From positions 1-33,403 of the forward strand of contig JABHIW010000049.1 in assembly GCA_018670825.1 (NCBI GenBank): a stretch of DNA of 33,403 bases, given 5' to 3'. Below are positions 1 to 7,381 of this stretch, piece by piece. A program made the translations under genes and the position numbers. Every line of letters starts with the position of its first letter. The first letter of the stretch is position 1. The notes beneath the pieces are model-generated. The model did not search any database and was not told where the DNA came from. It worked only from the letters and a program-made list of their open reading frames with translations. The stretch is from Candidatus Scalindua sp. (GTDB lineage: Bacteria > Planctomycetota > Brocadiia > Brocadiales > Scalinduaceae).

Positions 1-1239
1 ACCTGGATTCTTAGTCGGATCGTAATAATCTGCTCTGTGCAGTAACATAATTACATCAGCATCCTGTTCAATCGATCCGGATTCACGCAAGTCAGACATT
101 CTTGGAGTATGCCCTTCTCGTGTTTCTACTGAACGATTCAATTGAGAAACAGCAATCACCGGTACATTTAATTCCCTGGCCAATGCTTTCAGCCCTCTCG
201 AAATACCGGATATTTCCTGTTGTCTATTTTCTGCACTTCTACCTTCCATTAGTTGTAGATAGTCAATAATAACTAACTGAATATCGTATTGCAACTTAAA
301 GCGCCTGGCTTTAGCTCGTATTTCAAGGAGACCAAGTCCTGGAGTGTCATCAATAAATATTGCCGATTCTGATAAATCGCCCATTGCTATAGGGAGCCTT
401 GACCAGTCGTCGTCACTAAGTTTACCTGTACGCATTAAATGCGCATCAATCTTAGCGGCCGAGCACAACATGTTTTGTGATATCTGCTGTGCTGACATCT
501 CCATCGAAAAAATCAACATTGGCATTTTGTCTTTTGGATTTGCCAGATTTGCGCCAACATGTTCCGAAATATTTAATACAAAACTTGTTTTACCCATACT
601 GGGCCTTGCCGCAATAATTATCAACTCTCCTCTTTGCAATCCGCATAGTTTTTCATCTAGATCGGCAAAGCCAGTTGGTACGCCGGTTAATTTGCTTTCG
701 CCTTCATGTAAACTTTCTATGTAGTCCCAAGTACCCTGGAGTATGTCATGCATACTCGTAGTTGGTTTCGCAAATTTACGCTGTGTGATATCAAATATTT
801 CTTTTTCAGCTATATCTAATAGTTCATCGGATTCTAAAGAGTCGCTATATGCCTCATGTTGTATTTTTGCCGTGGCGGCAATTAAATCTCTTTTTACTGT
901 CTTTTCTCGTACAATTTTTGCGTAATATTCTAAATTGGAGGCGATTGGAACTGATTCTTCCAACTCCATTAAGTAGCCAACACCGCCTACCTTTTCTAAT
1001 AAAGAGAGCCTGTTTAGCTCATCCTTCAAAATGACGAGATCAACCGCATTGTTCTTGTCGTAGATATTGACAATTGTTTCGAAAATATGTTGATGTGCAG
1101 TCTTGTAGAAGTCGTTTTTGCTTAAACTCTCTGTAACAAGGCTGATTGCTTCATTATCTATTAACAAAGAGCCCAAAACACATATTTCTGCTTCTATGTT
1201 AAATGGTTGTGTTTTTTCTTGTATTAGCCCCGTTGTCAT
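1..1239 (-). CDS. dnaB: Replicative DNA helicase DnaB (3'-truncated by window edge)
   Basis: DnaB is the hexameric 5'-3' helicase that unwinds DNA ahead of the replication fork. I translated the minus strand by hand from ATG at 1239 and found 413 codons with no stop before the window edge. The N-terminal domain begins MTTGLIQEKTQPFN and contains the usual EAE..VLGSLLID stretch. The RecA-like C-terminal domain has Walker A ARPSMGKTS, the FSMEMS motif, Walker B VIIDYLQLM and the SQLNRSVE and LRESGSIEQDADVI motifs. An AAGG Shine-Dalgarno lies about 8 nt upstream of the ATG. It is the last visible gene of the prs-to-dnaB operon, downstream of rplI, a common bacterial arrangement. About the last 40-50 residues are missing off the left end. 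Identification is very secure. Confidence 0.97.
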   Translation of the reverse strand, partial: MTTGLIQEKTQPFNIEAEICVLGSLLIDNEAISLVTESLSKNDFYKTAHQHIFETIVNIYDKNNAVDLVILKDELNRLSLLEKVGGVGYLMELEESVPIASNLEYYAKIVREKTVKRDLIAATAKIQHEAYSDSLESDELLDIAEKEIFDITQRKFAKPTTSMHDILQGTWDYIESLHEGESKLTGVPTGFADLDEKLCGLQRGELIIIAARPSMGKTSFVLNISEHVGANLANPKDKMPMLIFSMEMSAQQISQNMLCSAAKIDAHLMRTGKLSDDDWSRLPIAMGDLSESAIFIDDTPGLGLLEIRAKARRFKLQYDIQLVIIDYLQLMEGRSAENRQQEISGISRGLKALARELNVPVIAVSQLNRSVETREGHTPRMSDLRESGSIEQDADVIMLLHRADYYDPTKNPG

Positions 1240-1306
1240 TGTATAAGCCTTTGCCTGATAACTCGCAGTTTTTAAGAAGGGTAACTAAAACAGGATTTTC
1301 TTGCAG

Positions 1307-1825
1307 TTAATCTTTACCTGTTTCTGAGTTATTTACAGAAGGAGCTTCAGATGTTTCTTGCTGGGGGCTTACTGGCGTTTCAGATTCGCTTACAATCTGT
1401 ACCCTGCATTGCGCTTTAACATCAGGATGCAACATTACACTTACATTATACAGATCACATTTCTTGATCGGTGTTTCAAGAATTACCATCTTTTCATCTA
1501 TTTTAAAACCTTTATCAGACAATGTTTTTGCAATATCGTTGGCAGTTACAGAACCAAAAAGTTTTCCTTCTTTATTTGTTTTAACAGTGATGGTATAAGA
1601 TAAATTCGAAATTTCATCTGCTAATACTTGAAGTGTCTTGATTTCTTCCTTTCGTTTTTCATCATTTTTTAATATTTGCAGGTTAATTTGCTCAATATTT
1701 CCTTTGGTTACGACGGTAGCAAGCTTTTTAGGCAATAGATAATTTCTAGCATAGCCATTTGCAACATCAACTACATCTCCGATGTTACCTAATGATTTAA
1801 TTTCTTTTTTTAGTAATATTTTCAT
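1307..1825 (-). CDS. rplI: Large ribosomal subunit protein bL9
   Basis: bL9 binds 23S rRNA near the L1 stalk and helps maintain reading frame. The N-terminal signature is clear: MKILLKKEIKSLGNIGDVV, then GYARNYLLPKKLA. A long central helix (about residues 45-75) leads to the C-terminal rRNA-binding domain with LFGSVTANDIA. The protein is 172 residues against the usual ~150. The excess is a polar, Ser/Glu/Pro-rich tail after residue ~148, probably disordered. The gene sits between rpsR and dnaB on the same strand. A TAGGA element precedes the ATG at a rather long spacing. Identification is very secure; the role of the tail is unknown. Confidence 0.97.
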   Translation of the reverse strand: MKILLKKEIKSLGNIGDVVDVANGYARNYLLPKKLATVVTKGNIEQINLQILKNDEKRKEEIKTLQVLADEISNLSYTITVKTNKEGKLFGSVTANDIAKTLSDKGFKIDEKMVILETPIKKCDLYNVSVMLHPDVKAQCRVQIVSESETPVSPQQETSEAPSVNNSETGKD

Positions 1826-1924
1826 GAATTAATAATCCTATCGCTAACCAAAATATGGACAAGCAACTTTATGTATGATAAGAAAATAGAATACGAACGA
1901 GTTTTTCAGGTAAAATTTTGTAGA

Positions 1925-2182
1925 TCAGGTTAAAAGTGCCATGTGCCTGGCTCTTTTTAAAGCAATTTTTACTGAGCGCTGATGCTTCGTACAATTGCCT
2001 GAGCGTTTTTTCGCAAGCAATTTTCCCTGACTACCAACGAGCTTTTGTAAAAAATGCATATCTTTGTAGTCGACAGACTCTACTTTAGACCTGCAAAAAC
2101 GGCATTTCGTAGCAAATTCTTGATATTTTTTTTTCTTGTGTGGTGACTCTACAGGTTTTTTCTTTTTAAATTTTCGTTTCAT
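1925..2182 (-). CDS. rpsR: Small ribosomal subunit protein bS18
   Basis: bS18 is a 30S platform protein that pairs with bS6. The 85-residue product has a Lys-rich N-terminus, CRFC followed by a third Cys in SGNCTKHQR, the YKDMHFLQKLV segment and the conserved ending KRARHMALL. The three cysteines (CxxC plus C) recall the zinc-type S18 paralogues; metal binding is inference. Length is normal (75-90). It follows ssb and precedes rplI, so bS6 (rpsF) and bS18 are encoded in one operon with ssb between them, as in many bacteria. Confidence 0.97.
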   Translation of the reverse strand: MKRKFKKKKPVESPHKKKKYQEFATKCRFCRSKVESVDYKDMHFLQKLVGSQGKLLAKKRSGNCTKHQRSVKIALKRARHMALLT

Positions 2183-2222
2183 TAATACCGTTCTTTTAAA
2201 AATTGTTAAAATTGATATTTAC

Positions 2223-2630
2223 TTAAAATGGTATTTCTTCCTCATTAACATCAGTAGGCCCTATGCCTTCCGGGAAGCTCGACCCTTCATCTTTTTTTGT
2301 TTTACCACCTAGAAATTGAAAATCTTCAGCCACAACACGCAGGGCATTACGCTTTTGACCATCCTTTGTTTCCCATTGTTGAAACTGCAATCTACCTTCT
2401 ATAAAAATAGGGTTGCCCTTACTAAAGTATTCATTAATAACTTCCGCACGCCTGCCAAACATATTTATATCAACGTAACATACTTCTTCTTTTTTTTCTC
2501 CATCTGGCCCCGACCATGTCCTGTTGATAGCTATTCCAAAACTGGCAATTGCGGTACCGCTTGGTGTATATCTCAATTCAGGATCTCTCGTAAGATTTCC
2601 CATTAGAAAAACCTTATTAAGTTTAGCCAT
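2223..2630 (-). CDS. ssb: Single-stranded DNA-binding protein
   Basis: SSB coats single-stranded DNA during replication, repair and recombination and recruits partners through its acidic C-terminal tip. The OB fold spans about residues 1-107, with LNKVFLMGNLTRDPELRYTP at the start, then ASFGIAINR and FIEGRLQFQQWE. The tip reads EEEIPF, matching the family DDIPF-type ending. At 135 residues the linker between fold and tip is short (about 20 residues) compared with the long linker of E. coli SSB. It lies between rpsF and rpsR. A GAGA element precedes the ATG. Confidence 0.96.
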   Translation of the reverse strand: MAKLNKVFLMGNLTRDPELRYTPSGTAIASFGIAINRTWSGPDGEKKEEVCYVDINMFGRRAEVINEYFSKGNPIFIEGRLQFQQWETKDGQKRNALRVVAEDFQFLGGKTKKDEGSSFPEGIGPTDVNEEEIPF

Positions 2631-2706
2631 GTTTTATCTCTTTCTAGCGCTGTTATTTAAGTTAGTTAATATCCTTAACTTCTGCAAACGGCAACACGAT
2701 TGCAAC

Positions 2707-3150
2707 CTATTCTGTTACGACTGGCGCAGGATTCTTTTCCTCGCTTCCGGCATCAGTACTATCCTTAGCTTCAATTTCTTCTACCGGGCTTCCAGCTTCT
2801 TCTACCGGCTCTTCAGTTTTCTCTGCCGGTTCTTCAGCTTTCTCTTCAGGCTCTGATTCCCTTATCTTATCCACCCGAACTACCAAAGTCCTTAAAACAT
2901 TGTCTGAAAGTTCAAAATCCCTTTTAATTAGCGAGATTGAATCTGTTGGCGCATTAAAATATACAAGTAAATAAGTTCCCCGTTTGTGCCCCTTCAGTTT
3001 ATATGCAAATTTTCTTTCTTCCCACTTTTCACTTTTTAGGATTTCGGCACCTCTGTTTTTCAAAAGGTCTTCAACATGCTTTACGGCCGTTTCCCAATCA
3101 GCGCCAGCTACAGCATCGCTAATTATGAACATTCCTTCGTATAATCTCAA
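2707..3150 (-). CDS. rpsF: Small ribosomal subunit protein bS6 (TTG start)
   Basis: bS6 is a 30S platform protein and the partner of bS18. The reading frame is open further upstream into pth, but I place the start at TTG 3148-3150. It is preceded at about 8 nt by a perfect AGGAGG, and the protein then begins LRLYEGMFII, matching the usual MRKYE start. The S6 fold covers residues 1-~97 and includes KRGTYLLVYF and LRTLVVRVDK. A Glu/Pro/Ala-rich tail of about 45 residues with EEPAEKTEEPVEE-like repeats follows. The total is 147 residues against ~95-135 usual. The Shine-Dalgarno overlaps the TAG stop of pth, suggesting translational coupling. Confidence 0.95.
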   Translation of the reverse strand: MRLYEGMFIISDAVAGADWETAVKHVEDLLKNRGAEILKSEKWEERKFAYKLKGHKRGTYLLVYFNAPTDSISLIKRDFELSDNVLRTLVVRVDKIRESEPEEKAEEPAEKTEEPVEEAGSPVEEIEAKDSTDAGSEEKNPAPVVTE

Positions 3151-3160
3151 ACTATTTTCC

Positions 3161-3166
3161 CTCCTA
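3161..3166 (-). promoter_or_regulatory. Ribosome binding site of rpsF overlapping the pth stop
   Basis: On the minus strand the sequence reads TAGGAGGG. TAG is the stop codon of pth, and its AG begins the AGGAGG Shine-Dalgarno of rpsF, whose TTG start lies about 8 nt further on. This site decides the rpsF start and argues against the longer upstream reading. Confidence 0.8.
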
Positions 3167-3718
3167 GTTAAACAAACCCATACAGACATTTATATCTGTT
3201 GTAATCCAACAATTTATTACCTTACACGTATTATCAAGAGTGTCTTGAATTACATCATTTTCTTCTTCTGAGAAACGTGATAAAACAAAGTCCTTTGTAT
3301 TTTCAGGAAGACTGCTTCCAACACCGATCCTTAACCTGGGGAAACATGTGGTTTTTAGGTGACCCGAGATTGACTTCAACCCATTATGCCCACCACTGCT
3401 TCCTTCTTTCCTTAACCTGATTTTTCCCAGAGGAAGGTTAATATCATCCAGAACTACAAGTACTTCGCACAGACCGCAATTATACTTTTCTATTATTCTT
3501 TTTGCGGGACCGCCGCTTAAATTCATAAATAGCTGAGGTTTTACAAAAAGAATTTCTTCACCCTCAATAACACATTTACTAATAACAGAATCGCGGTGTT
3601 TTTTTGTAAACTCTGCTTTGCAACTCTTGATAAATTTATCTATAACCGTAAACCCTATGTTGTGCCTGGTTTTCGTATATTTGTTGCCCGGATTTCCAAG
3701 TCCAATAACAATTTTCAT
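3164..3718 (-). CDS. pth: Peptidyl-tRNA hydrolase
   Basis: Pth releases peptides from peptidyl-tRNAs that drop off the ribosome, recycling tRNA. The N-terminus MKIVIGLGNPGNKYTKTRHNIGF carries the catalytic His (TRHNIGF). FVKPQLFMNLSG, LVVLDDINLPLGKIRLRKEGSSGGHNGL and PRLRIGVG are the other family blocks. The product is 184 residues, normal length. A TTG codon at 3721 lies directly upstream in frame. I prefer ATG 3718 because it forms an ATGA overlap with the TGA stop of rplY, so the two are probably translationally coupled. Confidence 0.96.
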   Translation of the reverse strand: MKIVIGLGNPGNKYTKTRHNIGFTVIDKFIKSCKAEFTKKHRDSVISKCVIEGEEILFVKPQLFMNLSGGPAKRIIEKYNCGLCEVLVVLDDINLPLGKIRLRKEGSSGGHNGLKSISGHLKTTCFPRLRIGVGSSLPENTKDFVLSRFSEEENDVIQDTLDNTCKVINCWITTDINVCMGLFN

Positions 3719-4359
3719 CAACCCTTGTTTTTGGACTCTTCGTCTTTGTCCGGCTTGCGAGCAGTAATTATTTCCGGCCCGGCAGCCAACTCTTCTTCTG
3801 ACAGTTCCTTTTCTTCAGCAGCTAGATGGACAGACACAACAATAGCATCAGGGCTCCCCAGTGCTTTAACGCTATCTGGAAGTGCTAAATCAGCAATATG
3901 AATAGTGTCTCCAATTGCTAATTCTGAAATATCGATACGGATATTATCCGGAACCTCGGCAGGAAGACACTCTACCTCAATTTCTTTAAGTGCATGGTCT
4001 AATACTCCCCCCTCCCTAACCCCTTGTGAAGTACCGTAAAGCACAACAGATAATTTAGTTGAGATTTTTTCTGTCAAGTCTGTTCTGATAAAGTCAGCGT
4101 GTAATATTTCTTTTCCGAAAGTGTCGAACTGCACTTCTTTTATAATCGCAGTTTCCTCAGCACCATCCATCTTCAAATTAACCATTTTGGTCCTGGCATT
4201 GATTACCTTCCAAAACTCCTTCCTGTCAAGAAAAAGCATGAGATTATCCTGTTTGTGTCCATACAAAATAGCAGGGATCAAACCAGCTCTTCTGCTTTTT
4301 TTCGATTTAATAGAGCCAGCGTCTATTCTTACTTTCGCCTGTAGTGGTTGTGTTTCCAT
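3718..4359 (-). CDS. rplY: Large ribosomal subunit protein bL25 (Ctc/TL5 type)
   Basis: This is a 5S rRNA-binding protein of the long Ctc/TL5 class, which has an N-terminal L25 domain plus a C-terminal beta domain. The 213-residue product starts METQPLQAKVR, then KSRRAGLIPAILYG, a typical L25 segment. Residues ~95-185 form the second domain, with GVREGGVLDHALKEIEVECLPAEVPDNI, in full agreement with Ctc proteins. The C-terminal ~25 residues are charged. It lies between prs and pth, the standard place for ctc, and its TGA overlaps the pth ATG. Confidence 0.95.
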   Translation of the reverse strand: METQPLQAKVRIDAGSIKSKKSRRAGLIPAILYGHKQDNLMLFLDRKEFWKVINARTKMVNLKMDGAEETAIIKEVQFDTFGKEILHADFIRTDLTEKISTKLSVVLYGTSQGVREGGVLDHALKEIEVECLPAEVPDNIRIDISELAIGDTIHIADLALPDSVKALGSPDAIVVSVHLAAEEKELSEEELAAGPEIITARKPDKDEESKNKG

Positions 4360-4421
4360 TTAGTTTATTCCAGATATATTTATAAAGTATTTAAAAACAA
4401 TTAGTAACAAAAACAATCAGT

Positions 4422-5396
4422 TCAATTTTCTGTGAACATTGAACTGATTGACATATTAGTGTGGATCCTTTTTATCGCCTCACCCAAAAGCCTTGACACC
4501 GATAACACTTTAATCTTTGCACCCAAGCTTTTCGCATGATCGCTCAGAGGAATAGTATCTGTTACTGCTATTTCCTTGATAGGTGCTTCTGACAGTTTTT
4601 CAACAGCAGCACCGCATAAGACAGGGTGAGTTGCCCCTACGTAAATATCCTTAGCCCCTTTTTCCTTCAACACCCTTGCTGCCTGACATATAGAGCCACC
4701 AGTAGCAATTAAATCGTCTATTATTATCGCGTTTCTACCTTCTACATCACCAATAACAAAGCCAACTTCAATTTCTTCTGGCCCCATCCTCCTCTTGTCT
4801 ACTACGGCCAACCTCATGTTCAGATGGTTTGAATATTGCCTTGCTATCTTTATGCCTCCCACATCTGGCGAAACGACGACAAAATCAGATAGATCTTTTT
4901 CTCTGTAGTACTCTGATAGAACAGGAAACGCAAGAAGATGATCTACCGGTATATCAAAAAACCCCTGTATCTGAGCTGCATGCAAATCCATAGTGAGCAC
5001 CCTGTCCGCCCCAGCTTTAGTTATAAGATTTGCAACCAGTTTTGCCGTAATTGGCACCCGGCCCTCATCTTTCCTATCTTTCCTTGCATACCCATAATAA
5101 GGCAAAACAGCTGTTATCCTAGCGGAAGATGCTCTCTTGAAGCAATCTATCAAGATCAATAACTCAGCAAGGCTATCATTTACCGGTGAGCATGTGGGTT
5201 GTATTATGAATATGTCAGATCCACGAACATCCTCATCAACCTTGACGTCTATTTCACCATCCGGAAATCTCCCTACCGTGGCTTTACCTAAAGGTATTGA
5301 CAGATAATCACATACCTTTTCGACAAGCGCAACATTAGAGTTTCCCGTAAATATTTTTATATTATTTAACGTATCTATACGATTTTTTTCGTCCAT
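4422..5396 (-). CDS. prs: Ribose-phosphate pyrophosphokinase (PRPP synthetase, class I)
   Basis: The enzyme makes PRPP from ribose 5-phosphate and ATP for nucleotide, histidine and tryptophan synthesis. Visible motifs are FPDGEIDVKVDEDVRG, the flexible ATP loop YYGYARKDRKDEGRVPI, the metal-binding DLHAAQIQGFFDIPVDHL, VVSPDVGG and the PRPP loop IIDDLIATGGS. The product is 324 residues (usual ~315) with a slightly extended N-terminus. It is the first gene of the minus-strand operon. Only a weak AAG precedes the ATG, and no convincing promoter was seen upstream. Confidence 0.97.
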   Translation of the reverse strand: MDEKNRIDTLNNIKIFTGNSNVALVEKVCDYLSIPLGKATVGRFPDGEIDVKVDEDVRGSDIFIIQPTCSPVNDSLAELLILIDCFKRASSARITAVLPYYGYARKDRKDEGRVPITAKLVANLITKAGADRVLTMDLHAAQIQGFFDIPVDHLLAFPVLSEYYREKDLSDFVVVSPDVGGIKIARQYSNHLNMRLAVVDKRRMGPEEIEVGFVIGDVEGRNAIIIDDLIATGGSICQAARVLKEKGAKDIYVGATHPVLCGAAVEKLSEAPIKEIAVTDTIPLSDHAKSLGAKIKVLSVSRLLGEAIKRIHTNMSISSMFTEN

Positions 5397-5864
5397 CTTA
5401 ATTGAATCTCGGAATATACCCTATTTTACATCAAGTTGCCAGCATATTTTGTGCTAAGAAGCTTATAGACGACTAACAAAGCTTTATTTTGCACAATTGT
5501 TACGGCCATGAATGTGTTTAAATTAATAGCATCAGAAACAATCTTTACCCTAGTTTCTATGTTAAGACGCAGAACAACAGGACAGATCGGCAATCATCCA
5601 CCCCTATATCAAATGAAGATATTTGTTAATATATTTGCTTCCACATGCTTGCCTTCAAACTGTTAGCAGTACAGGCCCACAGAGATCCTAGGCATTATTA
5701 ACTATAGAAATTCATCTTCCCAACTGGTGTAACTATTTATTTTTAATACAGTTAACAATCGTCCACTCCTAGAACGATAAAGAGGAAGAATGCTATCAAA
5801 AAAAGATATTCAATGCAAGTAAAAACTAATTATGCGACAAATCAGATGAAAATGTTAAAATACT
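5397..5864. other. Intergenic region between divergent prs and mgtC
   Basis: This AT-rich stretch separates the minus-strand prs operon from the plus-strand mgtC gene. It must hold the prs operon promoter, but I could not pick a convincing -35/-10 pair for it. No RNA gene, long repeat or credible ORF was seen. Confidence 0.6.
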
Positions 5865-5892
5865 TTGAAACGCCTAATCCCGTTAGTATAAT
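5865..5892 (+). promoter_or_regulatory. Probable sigma-70-type promoter for mgtC
   Basis: TTGAAA at 5865-5870 and TATAAT at 5887-5892 are separated by 16 nt, about 50 nt upstream of the mgtC ATG at 5941. The -10 hexamer is a perfect consensus match. Confidence 0.6.
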
Positions 5893-5940
5893 AAGCTGTC
5901 ATAATTTTTGTCTCGTTTTCAACTTGAAAGAAGGTTTAAA

Positions 5941-6639
5941 ATGTTTGATTTCGGTTATATTTTGATGATTGGCACTGTGCTTGGGAAATTATTCGTTGCT
6001 GCAATCCTGGGTGGTATTATCGGATGGGAGAGGCATAAACGGGGACGTCCCGCGGGCCTGAGGACGCATCTCCTTGTATGTATTGGCGTAACCCTGATGA
6101 TGCTGGTTTCAGAACATATTTTTCTCAAATACCAAGGTTACGGTCATAATTCTGTCCTTCGGATTGACCCTGCAAGGATTGCTGCTCAGGTTGTAACAGG
6201 CATTGGATTCCTGGGTGCAGGCACGATTATGAGATCTCGGACCAGTATCAGAGGGTTGACAACAGCAGCATCTTTATGGGTAGTTGCCGGCATAGGCCTT
6301 GCGGTTGGTAGCGGATTCATATTACCTGCTATTTTTACAACCGTTATTGCAATGGCTATCCTGACGCTAAACTCTTTAGTTGAAAAAAAAATGAAAAGGA
6401 ATAAATACCGAACGATAAAAATGCTAATTACCGGTCAGGGACATCTTTTGGACGAAATAACACAGATTCTAGAGAAAAATTCTGTAAAATTAAAAAATTA
6501 TAAGTTTAAAAGAAATATCCAGAAGAACGAAATAGAATACGATTTAGATGTCCAGTACAACGACGAGAAAACGTTATTATTTAGCACGAACGATATTACA
6601 AAGACATTCAAAGACATAAAGAGTTTTAGTCTGGAATAA
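5941..6639 (+). CDS. MgtC/SapB family membrane protein
   Basis: MgtC-type proteins are inner-membrane proteins linked to growth at low Mg2+ and, in some species, to inhibition of the F-ATPase. The visible core is GGIIGWERHKRGRPAGLRTH, then VTGIGFLGAGTIMRS and RGLTTAASLWVVAGIGLAVG, which are the family signature blocks. There are about five hydrophobic segments in the first ~145 residues and a soluble ~85-residue C-terminal domain, probably ACT-like. An in-frame TTG lies upstream at 5908. ATG 5941 is chosen because AGAAGG sits about 6 nt before it. The product is 232 residues. A small exported protein follows at 6675. Confidence 0.9.
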   Translation: MFDFGYILMIGTVLGKLFVAAILGGIIGWERHKRGRPAGLRTHLLVCIGVTLMMLVSEHIFLKYQGYGHNSVLRIDPARIAAQVVTGIGFLGAGTIMRSRTSIRGLTTAASLWVVAGIGLAVGSGFILPAIFTTVIAMAILTLNSLVEKKMKRNKYRTIKMLITGQGHLLDEITQILEKNSVKLKNYKFKRNIQKNEIEYDLDVQYNDEKTLLFSTNDITKTFKDIKSFSLE

Positions 6640-6656
6640 TTACTAATTACTAAGAC

Positions 6657-6678
6657 AGGAGGAACCATGCTATCATGA
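6657..6678 (+). promoter_or_regulatory. Shine-Dalgarno with three-codon mini-ORF overlapping the 6675 start
   Basis: AGGAGG (6657-6662) is followed by ATG CTA TCA TGA (6667-6678). The TGA stop overlaps the ATG of the next gene as ATGA at 6675-6678. Translation of the downstream gene may therefore depend on termination and re-initiation. This is read directly from sequence; the functional role is inferred. Confidence 0.4.
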
Positions 6679-7190
6679 AAAAAATACTTTCACTTCTTAT
6701 TTTCTGTCTATTACCTTCACTCTTTTTTCTGGGTGCGTCAGAGCCACAGCCGGTCCTTGAAAAACTAGGTTCCCTTGAGAAAGCTATCTCTAATTTGTCA
6801 TTTAGAATCCTTGCCTTAGAAAAGAGAATTATTTCACTTGAAGAAAAGATTTTTCTGGCAGCAACCAGACAAGAAAAACTGCCGGGGAACATTCCTCCTG
6901 AAAATCCTGAACAGTCTGGTGATGATTTCTCCATTGAAGACGTTACTTTCGAGACCCAATACAATGGTACAATTTTTAAAGGTAAAATTACAAATAATAC
7001 TAATAATGATTTCCAATATTCACTTTTCAAAATTACCGTTTACAAAAAAAATGGCTCTATCGCGGATAGCAACGACTTCTATATTTTGAACCTGGACAGA
7101 CATTCAACCAGGAAATTTGAAGCAAAGATACATGACGTAAAGAAGGAAGAGTTCGAGAAATATTTAATTGAATTTACTAAAGGCTCTTAA
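6675..7190 (+). CDS. Exported coiled-coil protein with C-terminal FxLYD-like domain, function unknown
   Basis: I do not recognise a specific family. The 171-residue product has a signal peptide (about residues 1-21, ending near LGASEP) and a predicted coiled coil over ~27-65 with heptad-like LEKLGSLEKAISNL and LEKRIISLEEKIF. A beta-rich C-terminal domain covers ~85-171, where GTIFKGKITNNTNNDFQYSLFKI resembles FxLYD-type periplasmic domains. It is probably periplasmic or membrane-associated. It lies 35 nt after mgtC, so it may be co-transcribed. A strong AGGAGG at 6657-6662 is too far (12 nt) for this ATG but ideal for an upstream ATG at 6667 that opens a three-codon reading frame ending over this start. 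Confidence 0.75.
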   Translation: MKKILSLLIFCLLPSLFFLGASEPQPVLEKLGSLEKAISNLSFRILALEKRIISLEEKIFLAATRQEKLPGNIPPENPEQSGDDFSIEDVTFETQYNGTIFKGKITNNTNNDFQYSLFKITVYKKNGSIADSNDFYILNLDRHSTRKFEAKIHDVKKEEFEKYLIEFTKGS

Positions 7191-7204
7191 TCAAGGCAAG
7201 AGCC
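7182..7204 (+). terminator. Short hairpin at the end of the mgtC unit
   Basis: GGCTCTT (7182-7188) pairs with AAGAGCC (7198-7204) around a 9-nt loop that overlaps the stop codon of the 6675 gene. No T tract follows, so it is at best a weak terminator. Confidence 0.25.
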
Positions 7205-7381
7205 CTGGTAAATAATGTCTATCTTATCAGTGGCGCAAAGATTCCGAGAAACATTCATGACGCCGTGCATAAAGGATATCAGATAGGTATGAATATTTAG
7301 CAAGGTCTTCATATCCTGTAGAAGACAAGCATAATGACAAATAGAAACCCCCTATCCCTCCTTGCTTAAGGAAATTTTTAT

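Noticed and set aside
344-724. Plus-strand open frames opposite dnaB
   Set aside because: They are antisense shadows of the dnaB frame, which shows complete helicase motifs on the minus strand.
2707-3189. Longer rpsF start at 3189
   Set aside because: It would add 13 residues overlapping pth and lacks a Shine-Dalgarno; TTG 3150 has AGGAGG and the family N-terminus.
5908-5940. Upstream TTG start for mgtC
   Set aside because: It has no ribosome site, while AGAAGG lies directly before ATG 5941.
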